64,000 nucleotides of DNA, from NCBI RefSeq assembly GCF_027409185.1, contig NC_084462.1, positions 26,449,577 through 26,513,576 of the forward strand, read 5' to 3'. The stretch is from Cynocephalus volans. Taxonomy: Eukaryota > Chordata > Mammalia > Dermoptera > Cynocephalidae. Below are positions 11,601 through 19,769 of this stretch, piece by piece (position 1 is the first letter of the stretch; each line of letters opens with the position of its first letter). A model generated the notes under the pieces. It had not been told where the DNA came from, ran no database searches, and saw nothing but the letters and a program-made list of their open reading frames with translations. Both the position numbers and the translations under genes were made by a program.

Positions 11601-14600
11601 TGACTATAGGAAGAGGTCCCTTTGTTTTTCAGAAACTGCTCCCTCAACTTCCTCATCTGTGAGATGGGGATTAGAACACCTCTGTGCCAGGGTGGCCATA
11701 GCAGTCTAAGCTGAGGCCTGCTCTGACACTTGGAAGCAGGGAAGGGTGGAGAGGGTATCCAGAGGCCCTGGGGCCACTCTCTCACTGCCCCTTCCTCTGG
11801 CCTCCCAGGCCTCCAGGCCCAAGGTCAGCATCCCCCTCTCAGCCATCATCGAGGTCCGCACCACCATGCCCCTGGAGATGCCAGAGAAGGACAACACCTT
11901 CGTGCTCAAGGTGAGGCCACACCCCTGGCTCCACTTCCCAGCCAGCAGCAGGGCAGTGGGGAGGGGGTCCTGGTGGGGCAGGGGTATCAGGACTCTATGA
12001 CATCTGTTCAGCACATAGCTAGGACCTGAATCCGAGTCTGGGCTTGAGAGCTATGTGCCCCGGGTGTCATCTCCCATCTGGGCTCTTGTTCCCATTTCCT
12101 CCTGGGTCTGGGTGAAGCTCATCAGAGTTTCACTTCCTCCCCTCCCTTCCCCCACTGGAGCTAGCGCACGCCCACCCCATGGGCAGGAACTGGTGGCCAG
12201 ACTGCAGCAGTTATGTAAATGTTCCCATTTCAGGGCACTGGAGTGTGGGAACCGGCTGGGTCCCACAGTAGGCACAAAGGCACTGAGGATGGGCGAGGAG
12301 GCACCCCGGTGGTTCTGGGGGCAGCCCATCCTTTTCCCAGGCCACACATCACTGGGGTGGCCTGCTGGGACTGCTGAGGACATGGCTCCAGGCTGCCAGC
12401 ACTGTGGTCCCTGTGCCTCCTTGAGGATAAGAAGGTGTTTGTGAGGCAGAGTTCCCAGAGAGGCCTGGTGCTGCCCACTCAAAGCTGCATGAAGCCCCCA
12501 CCCTCTTCCCCAGGCGCCTGGTTGGGTTTATGTTTTTACTGGTCCCTAGTTGTTTAGTCACAAACTCACTTATTTGTTTAGCAAACATTTGCCAGTCCCA
12601 TACCCTGAGTCACTCCAGGCAGGGACTGAGGACATAGCCCCTGCCCACCTGGCATTCTCATCTGCTGGGTGGCCACGATGCTGCTGGTTATGCTCAGGAG
12701 CCCAGGCAGAGGAGCTCATCTGCCAGCCCTACTCATGGCCTCAGTTTCCCCATCTGTTCAGAGAGGCATTAAAGATGGTCTCCAAGGACCCTCCCAGCTG
12801 AGATGCTGAGTTCAACAAATGCATTTTTTTTTAATTTTAACATTTACTTGTACATATTTGTGGGGTACAGTGTATCCTTTCAGTGCATGTATATACTGCG
12901 CAATGATTCACTTAGGATAGATAGCACAGTTTTGTATGTGTTAGTCTACCACTTCTCCTCCTCCCTCACAAACCTCCTCCCCTAATAACTGCATTTTGAC
13001 AGAGGTGCATGACAGAAAGCTGAGAGCACTGTGCCTGGGCATCCCAGAGACCTGGGTTCAGGTCCCAGCAATGCCACTGGCTTCTTGTGTGACTTAGAGC
13101 GAGTTACTTGGCCTCTCTGACCCTCAGTCTTATCTTCTATAAAATGGGGGTAATACATTGCCTCCCTCACAAGGTGTGGGGAGGAGTTGATCAGATAACA
13201 TAGTGTAGGATTACACTGGCCTGGCCCCAGCAGCTGTGTTCTCCTACTCTCTACCCCTTTGATGGCTGCTTATCCCAGGGCAAGGCCACAGTAGTACAGT
13301 CCTAGGCACTAAGGCATATGACCACTCAACTCAGTGTGCTGGGTCGGCTGGCCTCTCTGCTTGACTTGAACTCCTTCTCTGGGCTGCGAGGTCACGGGAT
13401 GGGAATGCTGGGCCACCCATCCCTCCCCCAGACACTATGGCTTCCTTAGAGGCTGCATCTCCAGGGCCTGAGGACCTGAGGCCAGGGGGTCTGGATGTCA
13501 CCTCCAGTGGTGGGTTCAGGAGGGAGGGGCAGCTGAGAGTGTGGGCTGCTGGTTCCACCCCGGGACCCTGGCCTTGGTTTGGAGTGTGCCCAGTGGTGAC
13601 CCCACTATCTTCCTTGCCACTCACACCCTCGAGCCCTGGTAAAAGGGGTAGGATGAGCCACTGGAGCCATTCTGGCCATTCGTCCCGGGGTCTGGAGCCC
13701 CCTGCTGAGGGTGGAGGAGGTTGGAGTGCTGGCTGTGGTCTGGACTCCCTCCACCCGTCCTCCCCAGGTGGAGAACGGAGCCGAGTACATCCTGGAAACC
13801 ATCGACTCACTGCAGAAGCACTCGTGGGTGGCTGACATCCAGGGCTGCGTGGACCCCGGGTGAGTGCCCAGGTGGCCCTAGGATGGGTGGATGGGCCAAG
13901 GTGTGCCCTTGGTCCAGCCCTCAAAGGGAGCAGCTTCCTGAGCTCCAGAAACGGGCTTTTCTCACTGCTGTCCTATCCAGATCGGTGCTGGCAAGGATGG
14001 CCTGTACCCCCATCCCACCCCCAACAGGCTCTGGAAGGAAGTTGGAGCAAGTCTTGTCCTCACCCGCAGGGGAGCCTCAGACCACTGGGAGATGGGGGCT
14101 CAGGGAAGGCGAGCTGGTGGAGGGGCTCTCCTAATCTGAGACTTAAAGAGCAGGCCTGAGCCAGGCCGGGGGGAGGGGAGGGCATAGGACAGCCCAACAG
14201 AAGGTGTGGAACTGCACAAGAGCTGGGGCTTGCAGGGAACATCAGGCCTTTCTGGGTAGATGGTGAGAAGGGATTTTGAAGAGAGCTCAGGACGTTGGTA
14301 GGTCAGGGGGTAGGGGAGAGCCATGGCTAGTACTAGGCAGAGGGCAGTTCAGGTCAGCCATGTACAGGAAGAGCAGCAGGGAGGTTGGCGCCACAGTCCA
14401 GGAGAGATCCCGAGGCCAGGAGTAGGAGGGGCAGGCAGGCCAGCAGGCTGAGCATTTGGCAGCAGCTCTCTGGCTAATGGGGTGAGCCAAGCCCCAGGGG
14501 GAGGGGCTGCTGCTTTCTAATTAACAGCTTCATTTAAGGAAGCACAATTAAAGTCCTGGCGCCTCCCAGGCCCCATCCCCAAAGTGGTCATAATTCCTCC

Positions 14601-17600
14601 CCTGCCACCTTCCTGACCATCTGCTCTGCAGACTCCTTCCCCAGCTCCTGTGAAGGTGAACCTCACTTTGCAGAATTTTAGAGCTAGCAGGGTCCCAGAC
14701 ACCTCATGTCGCAGATGGAGAAACAAAGGCCCTGGGCAGGGAGGGGAGCTGCCCAGGCCCTGCCCGCCACCATGCCCCTCTTATCATTTGAAGACCTCCA
14801 TGAGTCCAGGAGGGGGCAGCCCTTCAGGGTTAGTGGGCAGGGGTCATGTGGCCTCAGGGGAACTGTACACACTTGGAGGCCTCTCTGCATGGCCCAGTCA
14901 CTCACACGCTGGCCAAAGAGCCAGCTGAGGGTGGGACAGAGGGACATGGAGGCCAGAGAGCTCCAGGTGAGCAGAGGGCAGGATAGGGCTGATGCTGGTC
15001 CTGGGACTGGCGGCCACTGCCTTCTCCATGAGCAGCCTGTGGTCCGGGGCTGAGCTGCTTATCAGGACACAGTTGTGCTTTCTCACCTCCACAGGGACAG
15101 TGAGGAAGATGCTGAGCTCTCCTGTCCCGGAGGAGGCTGTCTGGCCAGCCACGTGGCCTCCTGCAGCTGTGAGCTCCTAACAGATGGTAGGTGGGGGCAG
15201 AGCTGGCCGGAGTAGTGGCGACAGGGTTGGAGGGGGTGAACACTTGGGGTAGAGAGATAAAAGGACATGCTTCTTACCTGCCATTTCCCCAGCAGCAGAC
15301 CTGCCCCGGCCCCCAGAGACAGTGGCATCTGTGGGTGCAGTGGTGACAGCACCACACAGCCGAGCTCGAGATACCCTCGGAGAGTCCCTGATCCATGTCC
15401 CACTGGAGACCTTCCTACAGAGCCTGGAGTCCCCGGGTGGCAGTGGCAGTGGTGGTGACAGCAATAACACAGGTGCCAGTGGGACAGCCTGCTCTCCCTG
15501 CCCCTTCTCTCCTGGGCCCCCACCCCCACCATGGGCACCCATGGGCTCCCTCCAGAGCCCTTGCTGAGCCCCAGAAGGTGTGACATATCATCCCACTGGG
15601 TCCTTCACACAACTCCACAGTAATTCTGGCTTTTGTAGGCCAGTCTGGGGTCCCGACCCTTCCCGCTGCACCTGGTTTCAATACAGAATTGAAAGGGGTG
15701 CAGAGGGTTGGAACCAGGGGTTGGGACAGGAGACTTGATTTGTTCCCACGCTTGCTGCTGACTTACGGAGTGACCCCAGGATAATCCTTCCCCTCTCTGC
15801 ACCTTAATTTATCTCATATGCTTAACTAATGGGCTGGGTCAGCTTCCTGCCTAGTTATAAAATTATTCAAACAACATTTTACATGTAAAAAGCCAAGATG
15901 CTGTCTCTCTTCTCTCATTTATTTATTGCCCCTTCTCTCCTTCCTCCTGCACCCCTCACACTGTCATCCCCTCTCCAGAGGAGGGAGCAGAGCCCGATCC
16001 TGAGGCCGAGCATGAGCTGGAGCTCACCAACTACCCCTGGTTCCACGGGACACTGTCACGGGTCAAGGCAGCTCAGCTGGTGCTGGCGGGCGGGCCCCGA
16101 AGCCACGGCCTCTTTGTGATCCGCCAAAGTGAGACTCGGCCTGGGGAGTACGTGCTGACCTTCAACTTCCAGGGCAAGGCCAAGGCAAGTGTGCATGGGG
16201 GAGGGGGATCACAGAGTGGAGTGACCAGCCCTGGGGGGAGGAGACTGAGGTGGCCCAGTCCTGAGGCCATACCCCGGGAGCAGGCTGCATGGGCATAGGT
16301 GTGACCTGATTTCCCATAGGCCAGGCCTGTCCTTGGCCACACTCCTTGAATCACCTGCATCCTTCCCACATCTCTCCGAGGGGTGGCAATCAGCCCTAAC
16401 CAGGCCTCTCTCTTCTCCAGATGGGGAAGCCACCTACTAGTGGCAAAGCCAACAGAAGGCCAGGCCCTCTGAGAATCTAACTTTGCAAGTCCTTTCGGAT
16501 CCTGTGCATTGGGGATCACATAGCACTGGGGCCTCTCAGGGTCTCCACCCAGAGCCACCGCAGTGCAGGGCTGGGGTCACCTGAGGCTCTCAGAATGACA
16601 CCTCCTGCCCCACCCACCCCCAGAGAGCCCCTCTTTTTGCCTGTTCAGATCAGTTCACCAGCTTCTCCTAGGCCCTAGCTCTGGGCCAGACCTGTGCTCA
16701 GACAAGGGACAAAGGAGGGAAACACACAGGGCTTAGAAAGCCAGGCGGGAAAGGAGGAGCTGGGCTGGGCAGGGGGCCACACAGGCTGAGGGGTCAGAGT
16801 TGGAGGGGACCTTGATCTGAGACATGCAGTAGAGGGAGAATTGTTGAGGTGAAGACGGGTGAGAAGGGTGACTAGGACAGGGCCCAGAATGAGAGGGTGT
16901 GACGGTGCCCCAGGTGGCGTGCTCGCAAGGCAGAGAATTGTGCTATAATGACCTACAGTGCAAAGGGAAATGTGACACAAAAGCCAATTTCAGGGGTGAC
17001 AATGTGGGAAGAAACCTCAGTGCCTCTTCCCCCAATCCCATGTTTCCAGTAAGGACACACCCTCCTGGGACACGATTTCCCATCAGCCTTCACTGGAGGA
17101 AGGAGTGCCCCAGAACTCCTGCAGCTGGTGATCAGTGTCTGTGTGCAGGACCCCCTGCTGCCCTAGCCCCCAGCTGGCCCAGCACAGGCCCCCCAGGGGC
17201 TCCCTGGGCCTCTGTCCTTGGCAGCATTGGCCCCACCATGAAAGAGGCAGCACCTCCCCCGGGACACCTCCTTGGAAAACAGCCACCCTTACCAATTCCT
17301 CCAACAGCCGGGCACTTAATGCTGTCCCTGGTGGCTCACAGTTTACTTCTTGGCCAGCACCATCCCAGGCTGCTTCCCCGAGGGCCTGGATATGACTCGT
17401 GCTCAAGCCAAAGGCTAGGACGGTGCCTGACCCACCATCAGGCATGGCGGGGTGAGCAAGGGAGGCGGGCAGTTCCTCTTCTTCCTGGGACAAAACCCAA
17501 CCTTGAACCTGTCCCTCACCTCTTACCCATCTGCTGTTCTCCCAGGGTGGAGGTGACTGCCCAGGGTGTGATAAGTTAGCGTAGGGTAGAGCAGGAACCC

Positions 17601-19684
17601 TCACCTCCTGCTTACACATTTCCTGGGAGAGAAGATTACTACCTCCCCAGAGGCAGCTCTTTTCACCTTCAGATCCTAAATGTCTGGAATGTCTTCCAGA
17701 AGATTGAGATGCACCTGCCTTGCTTCCACCCACCCCTGGTGCCCAGCTCTGCCCTGGGCCTCTGCACCCAAAGGCCGGGTCCAGATAGGAGGCTGCAGTG
17801 GGACCCCACTATGCTGCTCCTCTTAGCTGAGTCCCTGCCCCGGGCTGCCACTCATGCTGCCCAGGTCTGCTCACACTGTCCCTGGCAACTTCTCACCCTG
17901 CTGAGTGGCAGAACTCACTCATGGGGCCACCTCCCCCACCCCACACTAGGTGCTTCTCTGTCCTTTATGTAGTGGCTAGGCCAGCTCCCCCTCCTGGGCC
18001 TGGGGCCATGCTCATACCCTCAGACACCTCCTCTCTTGCCACACACACCCAGAGACAGTCACTTTTCCTCCTGTGGGACACGTGTTGAGCAAAGCAGGAC
18101 TAAGCCAGAGACCTGTGGCTCACCACTAGAGACCACAGGCCTGGCTTCCCATCCTGAAGCTCCTGCCTCATGTGGGCCCTGGAGACCCAGAGAGGAAGCA
18201 GCCCTGCTGCATGTGCTCCAGGTGCTGCCGCTGCTGCACAGGTGAGGAGCACGTGCAGTCATTCCTCTGGGCTTCGGCTCTGCGGGAGCCAGAAGGCAGA
18301 CCCCTCGCCTCCTGGGCTGGGGGAATCACACAAACATGAGTTCTCTTCCTAGCTCTGTACTCTGTGACTATGGGCATGTCACTTCCCCTCCCTGGGCCTT
18401 AGTTTCCCCATCTCTAATATGGGTGCAGTAATCCCTCCCTTCTGGGGCTTTGAGGGGCCTGGGAGGGAGGGGTGTGAAGGGCAAGGGCCCAGGCACAGTG
18501 TGGGTGCTCCCAGCTGGGGCAAGTCGCAGCTTGGCTCTGTTGCCCTCCATTCCCCACCCCCACCACAAGAGTGACCCTACCCGCAGATGGTGCTCATGGG
18601 TTAGAGGTCCTTGGGTCTGACACATACATAGTGGCCTTTATGAGACTTAGTCCTCCCACCAACTCCCAGAAGCACTTGCCAAGCAGTTGGCCAGCCCAGG
18701 ACCCCGCCACTGACCACACCCGCCTATGCCCACAGCATCTACGCCTGTCCCTGAATGGCCACGGCCAGTGCCACGTACAGCACTTGTGGTTCCAGTCTGT
18801 GCTTGACATGCTCCGCCACTTCCATACCCACCCCATCCCACTGGAGTCAGGGGGCTCGGCCGACATCACCCTACGCAGCTATGTGCGGGCCCAGGGCCCC
18901 CCACCAGGTAAGACGCCCCCACCTGGCGGGTGTGACAGCTCAGAAAGACAGGCGGCCACCCAGCATAGCTAGCGGGTGGGATGATCAGGTCTTCAGGCCC
19001 ATAGCCTTAGGCGTGCCCCCAACCCCAGCCAATCGGGGCCATCAGGAATGGAGGCAGAAGTGGCAGCCCCATGGCGTCCCGGTCCGGAAGGATTCCCGGC
19101 AAAGGGAGCGGAGGGCGCTCAGTCCCGCACAACCAGGGTTCAGCCCAGAGCTGTTGAGACGCAGGCGTCGCGGGGACAGCCAGGGTGTCCCGCATCCGCG
19201 GCCCGAGCGCCGTGTGCGCGCTGCCGTCTCGCCATGCCCATTCGGTATCCGAGGAGGACACCCGGCCCCGGGCCCCGGCTCCCGTGGGGCCCCGGCCGCG
19301 CCCTCCCTCTCGGGGGGCTCCGTCCCCGCGTCCCCCCGCTGAGCCCGCCGCCCGCCCGTTGCAGACCCGGGGCCCTCGCCCGGCGCCGCGCCTGCGCCCC
19401 CCGCCTGCTGGAGCGAGCCGGCCGGCCAGCACTACTTCTCCAGCCTCGCCGCCGCCGCCTGCCCGCCCGCCTCGCCCCCGGCCGCGTCCTCGGCCGCCTC
19501 GTCGTCCCCGGCCGCGTCGGGGCCCGCGCCGCCCCGCGCCACCGCCGAGGGCCCGCCGGGCGCGCGCAGCCGCAGCGACAGCGCCGAGCGCCTGCTGGAG
19601 GCCGCGGCCGCAGCCGCCGACGAGCCCCCGGAGCCCGCGGCCGGCCGCGCGCGCGCCGTCGAGAACCAGTACTCCTTCTACTAG
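7924..19684 (+). CDS. SH2B2: SH2B adapter protein 2 (APS), complete eight-exon coding region
   Basis: Cytoplasmic adaptor recruited to activated insulin, Kit, PDGF and cytokine/JAK2 receptors. It links them to Cbl and to downstream signalling. Coding exons: 7924-8646, 11809-11910, 13768-13859, 15095-15186, 15293-15472, 15979-16184, 18736-18907 and 19365-19684. They total 1887 nt, or 628 residues (human protein about 632), with no frame break. Layout: dimerisation (Phe-zipper) helix region about 17-78, starting [13 protein letters not shown] domain about 185-303; SH2 about 415-515, starting [10 protein letters not shown], with the phosphotyrosine-binding Arg at 445 in LFVIRQS; Ala/Ser/Pro-rich tail; C-terminus [10 protein letters not shown] with Tyr625 in the RA(V/I)xNQpY(S/T) Cbl-binding motif. 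All acceptors are AG. Donors are GT except after exon 6, which is GC. The start was chosen because MNGA... matches the family N-terminus. The paralogues SH2B1 and SH2B3 fit less well. Confidence 0.96.
9154..9355. mobile_element. Mini-mariner (MITE) interrupted by a tRNA-Ile SINE
   Basis: The left inverted repeat 'caaggatacttcacaaagtt' starts after TA at 9154-9155. The right one ends 'gtttcaaagtaccctgg' before TA at 9354-9355. The ends are complements of each other apart from a few changes, and TA flanks fit Tc1/mariner. With the SINE (about 9183-9287) removed, the element is about 95 bases and matches copies at 30378-30459 and 55811-55896, including the internal 'agatagaattgaaagata'. Confidence 0.75.
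9183..9287 (+). mobile_element. tRNA-Ile-derived SINE (CYN-like), monomer-length hybrid
   Basis: Starts 'gggccggcccgtggctcact', the left unit of the dimer, but ends 'gggttaagatccccttatcg' plus 'gtcatc', the end of the right unit, then A-rich. So this copy has the head of one unit and the tail of the other, about 80 bases plus tail. The flanks 'agtttgtggaag' and 'agtccataggaag' look like a diverged target-site duplication inside the mini-mariner. Confidence 0.8.
9360..9560 (-). repeat. MIR SINE, antisense
   Basis: 'gagcacaccgtgtgtccagc', then 'ggtcacagaagagaacacta', then 'cccaaagtcacacagcaggt' and 'ggcagaactgagct' is the antisense order of a MIR. Confidence 0.65.
11300..11500. repeat. Ancient interspersed repeat, family not assigned
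   Basis: The T run and the segment from 'tgaactagaatagaatagaa' to 'catttgtttcataggtat' and 'tttcttactgaggtcaaagt' read like a common old mammalian DNA-transposon relic. I cannot name the family from sequence alone. Confidence 0.4.
11550..11700 (+). repeat. MIR SINE, sense
   Basis: 'gtcaaccccagttctgtcct', then 'ttactgtgtgac', then 'cttcctcatctgtgagatgg' and 'ggattagaacacctctg' follow the sense MIR order. Confidence 0.7.
11809..11910 (+). CDS. SH2B2: SH2B2 coding exon 2 (residues 242-275, PH domain)
   Basis: Acceptor CCTCCCAG|GCC and donor AAG|GTGAGG, phase 0 at both ends, 34 codons. It begins [19 protein letters not shown] and ends NTFVLK, the middle of the PH domain. Confidence 0.95.
12825..12965 (-). 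mobile_element. Antisense L1 3' end fragment
   Basis: 'tttttttttaattttaacat' then 'tgtacatatttgtggggtac' and 'catgtatatactgcgcaat' is the antisense of an old L1 3'UTR that begins from the poly-A. Heavily 5'-truncated. Confidence 0.65.
13005..13200 (+). repeat. MIR SINE, sense
   Basis: 'gacctgggttcaggtcccag', then 'tgccactggcttcttgtgtg', then 'cttggcctctctgaccctca', 'ataaaatgggggtaata' and 'gttgatcagataac'. Nearly full-length sense MIR. Confidence 0.8.
13768..13859 (+). CDS. SH2B2: SH2B2 coding exon 3 (residues 276-306, end of PH domain)
   Basis: Acceptor CCCCAG|GTG. It codes [20 protein letters not shown] and then [10 protein letters not shown]. The donor falls inside the last Gly codon: GG|GTGAGT, with the G of the next exon completing it. 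Confidence 0.95.
13860..15094 (+). other. SH2B2: SH2B2 intron, no exon seen
   Basis: GTGAGT at 13860 to CCACAG at 15094. A short AT-rich patch near 14515-14560 (tttctaattaacagcttcat) stands out from the GC-rich surroundings. Otherwise the sequence is unremarkable. Confidence 0.75.
15095..15186 (+). CDS. SH2B2: SH2B2 coding exon 4 (residues 307-336, linker)
   Basis: Codes [20 protein letters not shown] and then [10 protein letters not shown] between PH and SH2. It is 92 nt, with split codons at both ends. Donor GATG|GTAGGT. An alternative GT four bases on would break the frame. Confidence 0.93.
15291..15298 (+). promoter_or_regulatory. SH2B2: Tandem CAG acceptors (NAGNAG) at SH2B2 exon 5
   Basis: The acceptor reads CCCCAGCAGCAGAC. 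Using the AG at 15291-15292 gives Ala-Ala-Asp, the length that matches the human protein. The next two CAGs would delete one or two residues while keeping the frame. Such sites often give mixed isoforms. Usage here is inferred. Confidence 0.7.
15293..15472 (+). CDS. SH2B2: SH2B2 coding exon 5 (residues 337-396, linker)
   Basis: 180 nt of Pro/Ser/Gly-rich linker, including [20 protein letters not shown] and a Gly/Ser run ending SNNT. Donor ACAG|GTGCCA, split codon. Confidence 0.93.
15473..15978 (+). other. SH2B2: SH2B2 intron, nothing recognised
   Basis: Short intron with donor GTGCCA and acceptor CTCTCCAG. It contains an AT-richer patch around 15800-15900 and no identifiable element. Confidence 0.75.
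15979..16184 (+). CDS. SH2B2: SH2B2 coding exon 6 (residues 397-465, first half of SH2)
   Basis: Starts with an acidic stretch ([15 protein letters not shown]). It then enters the SH2 domain at [11 protein letters not shown] and includes the invariant Arg445 in [19 protein letters not shown]. It ends at GKAK in phase 0. The donor is GC (see next entry). Confidence 0.95.
16185..16190 (+). promoter_or_regulatory. SH2B2: GC-type splice donor (AG|GCAAGT) of SH2B2
   Basis: The only join that keeps the SH2 domain in frame (GKAK then HLRLSLNG) uses AAG|GCAAGT. This is a GC donor with an otherwise perfect match to U1. The nearest GT (16189-16190) would put the next exon out of frame. The intron ends CCCACAG at 18735, so it is a GC-AG intron. 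Confidence 0.85.
18335..18470 (+). repeat. MIR SINE, sense
   Basis: 'gagttctcttcctagctctg', then 'ctgtgactatgggcatgtca', then 'cttagtttccccatctctaa', 'tatgggtgcagtaatccctc'. Sense MIR order. Confidence 0.65.
18736..18907 (+). CDS. SH2B2: SH2B2 coding exon 7 (residues 466-522, second half of SH2)
   Basis: Codes [20 protein letters not shown], then [18 protein letters not shown] and [12 protein letters not shown], which complete the SH2 domain. Donor CCAG|GTAAGA, split codon. Confidence 0.95.
18908..19364 (+). other. SH2B2: Short GC-rich SH2B2 intron
   Basis: 457 bases, CpG-rich towards its 3' end. The acceptor is CCGTTGCAG at 19356-19364, after a C-rich rather than T-rich tract. Confidence 0.75.
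19365..19684 (+). CDS. SH2B2: SH2B2 last coding exon (residues 523-628, stop)
   Basis: Codes a low-complexity Ala/Ser/Pro tail with the conserved islands [15 protein letters not shown] and [10 protein letters not shown]. It ends [10 protein letters not shown] then TAG at 19682-19684. Extreme GC content makes the other frames and the antisense open, which explains several long spurious frames here. Confidence 0.95.
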
Positions 19685-19740
19685 CGCCGCCGCCCGCGCC
19701 GGCGGCAACCGCGAAGCTCTTCAGTGAAGACATGCGTGTT

Positions 19741-19746
19741 ATTAAA
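19741..19746 (+). terminator. SH2B2: SH2B2 poly-A signal ATTAAA
   Basis: ATTAAA 57 bases after the stop codon, followed by a TGTTTT element at about 19752. The predicted 3'UTR is therefore only about 75-85 bases, very short for an adaptor mRNA. It is the common variant of AATAAA. Confidence 0.75.
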
Positions 19747-19769
19747 GAGCCTGTTTTAGGGACTGCACC

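Larger units (their letters stand above)
8647..11808 (+). other. SH2B2: SH2B2 intron with mini-mariner, SINE, MIR and an old DNA repeat
   Basis: GTGAGT at 8647 to CCCAG at 11808. It contains the SINE-split mini-mariner (9154-9355), an antisense MIR (about 9360-9560), a diverged interspersed repeat around 11300-11500 and a sense MIR (about 11550-11700). The rest looks single-copy. Confidence 0.8.
11911..13767 (+). other. SH2B2: SH2B2 intron with L1 3' and MIR fragments
   Basis: GTGAGG at 11911 to CCCCAG at 13767. It contains an L1 3' fragment (about 12825-12965) and a sense MIR (about 13005-13200). No exon was recognised inside. Confidence 0.8.
16185..18735 (+). other. SH2B2: SH2B2 GC-AG intron inside the SH2 domain
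   Basis: About 2.55 kb. A sense MIR lies near 18335-18470. No other exon-like stretch was seen. It splits the SH2 domain between its two halves, the family's usual position as I read the join. Confidence 0.75.

Noticed and set aside
16899..17733. Open frames of over 200 codons on both strands in the SH2B2 GC-AG intron
   Set aside because: Pro/Ser/Gly-rich sequence with no known similarity. It lies between two coding exons whose join is fixed by the SH2 domain.
19007..19708. Open frames of 190-305 codons on both strands over the last SH2B2 exon and preceding intron
   Set aside because: GC-rich low-complexity Arg/Pro/Gly/Ala proteins. Only the frame giving the SH2B2 C-terminus has homology.
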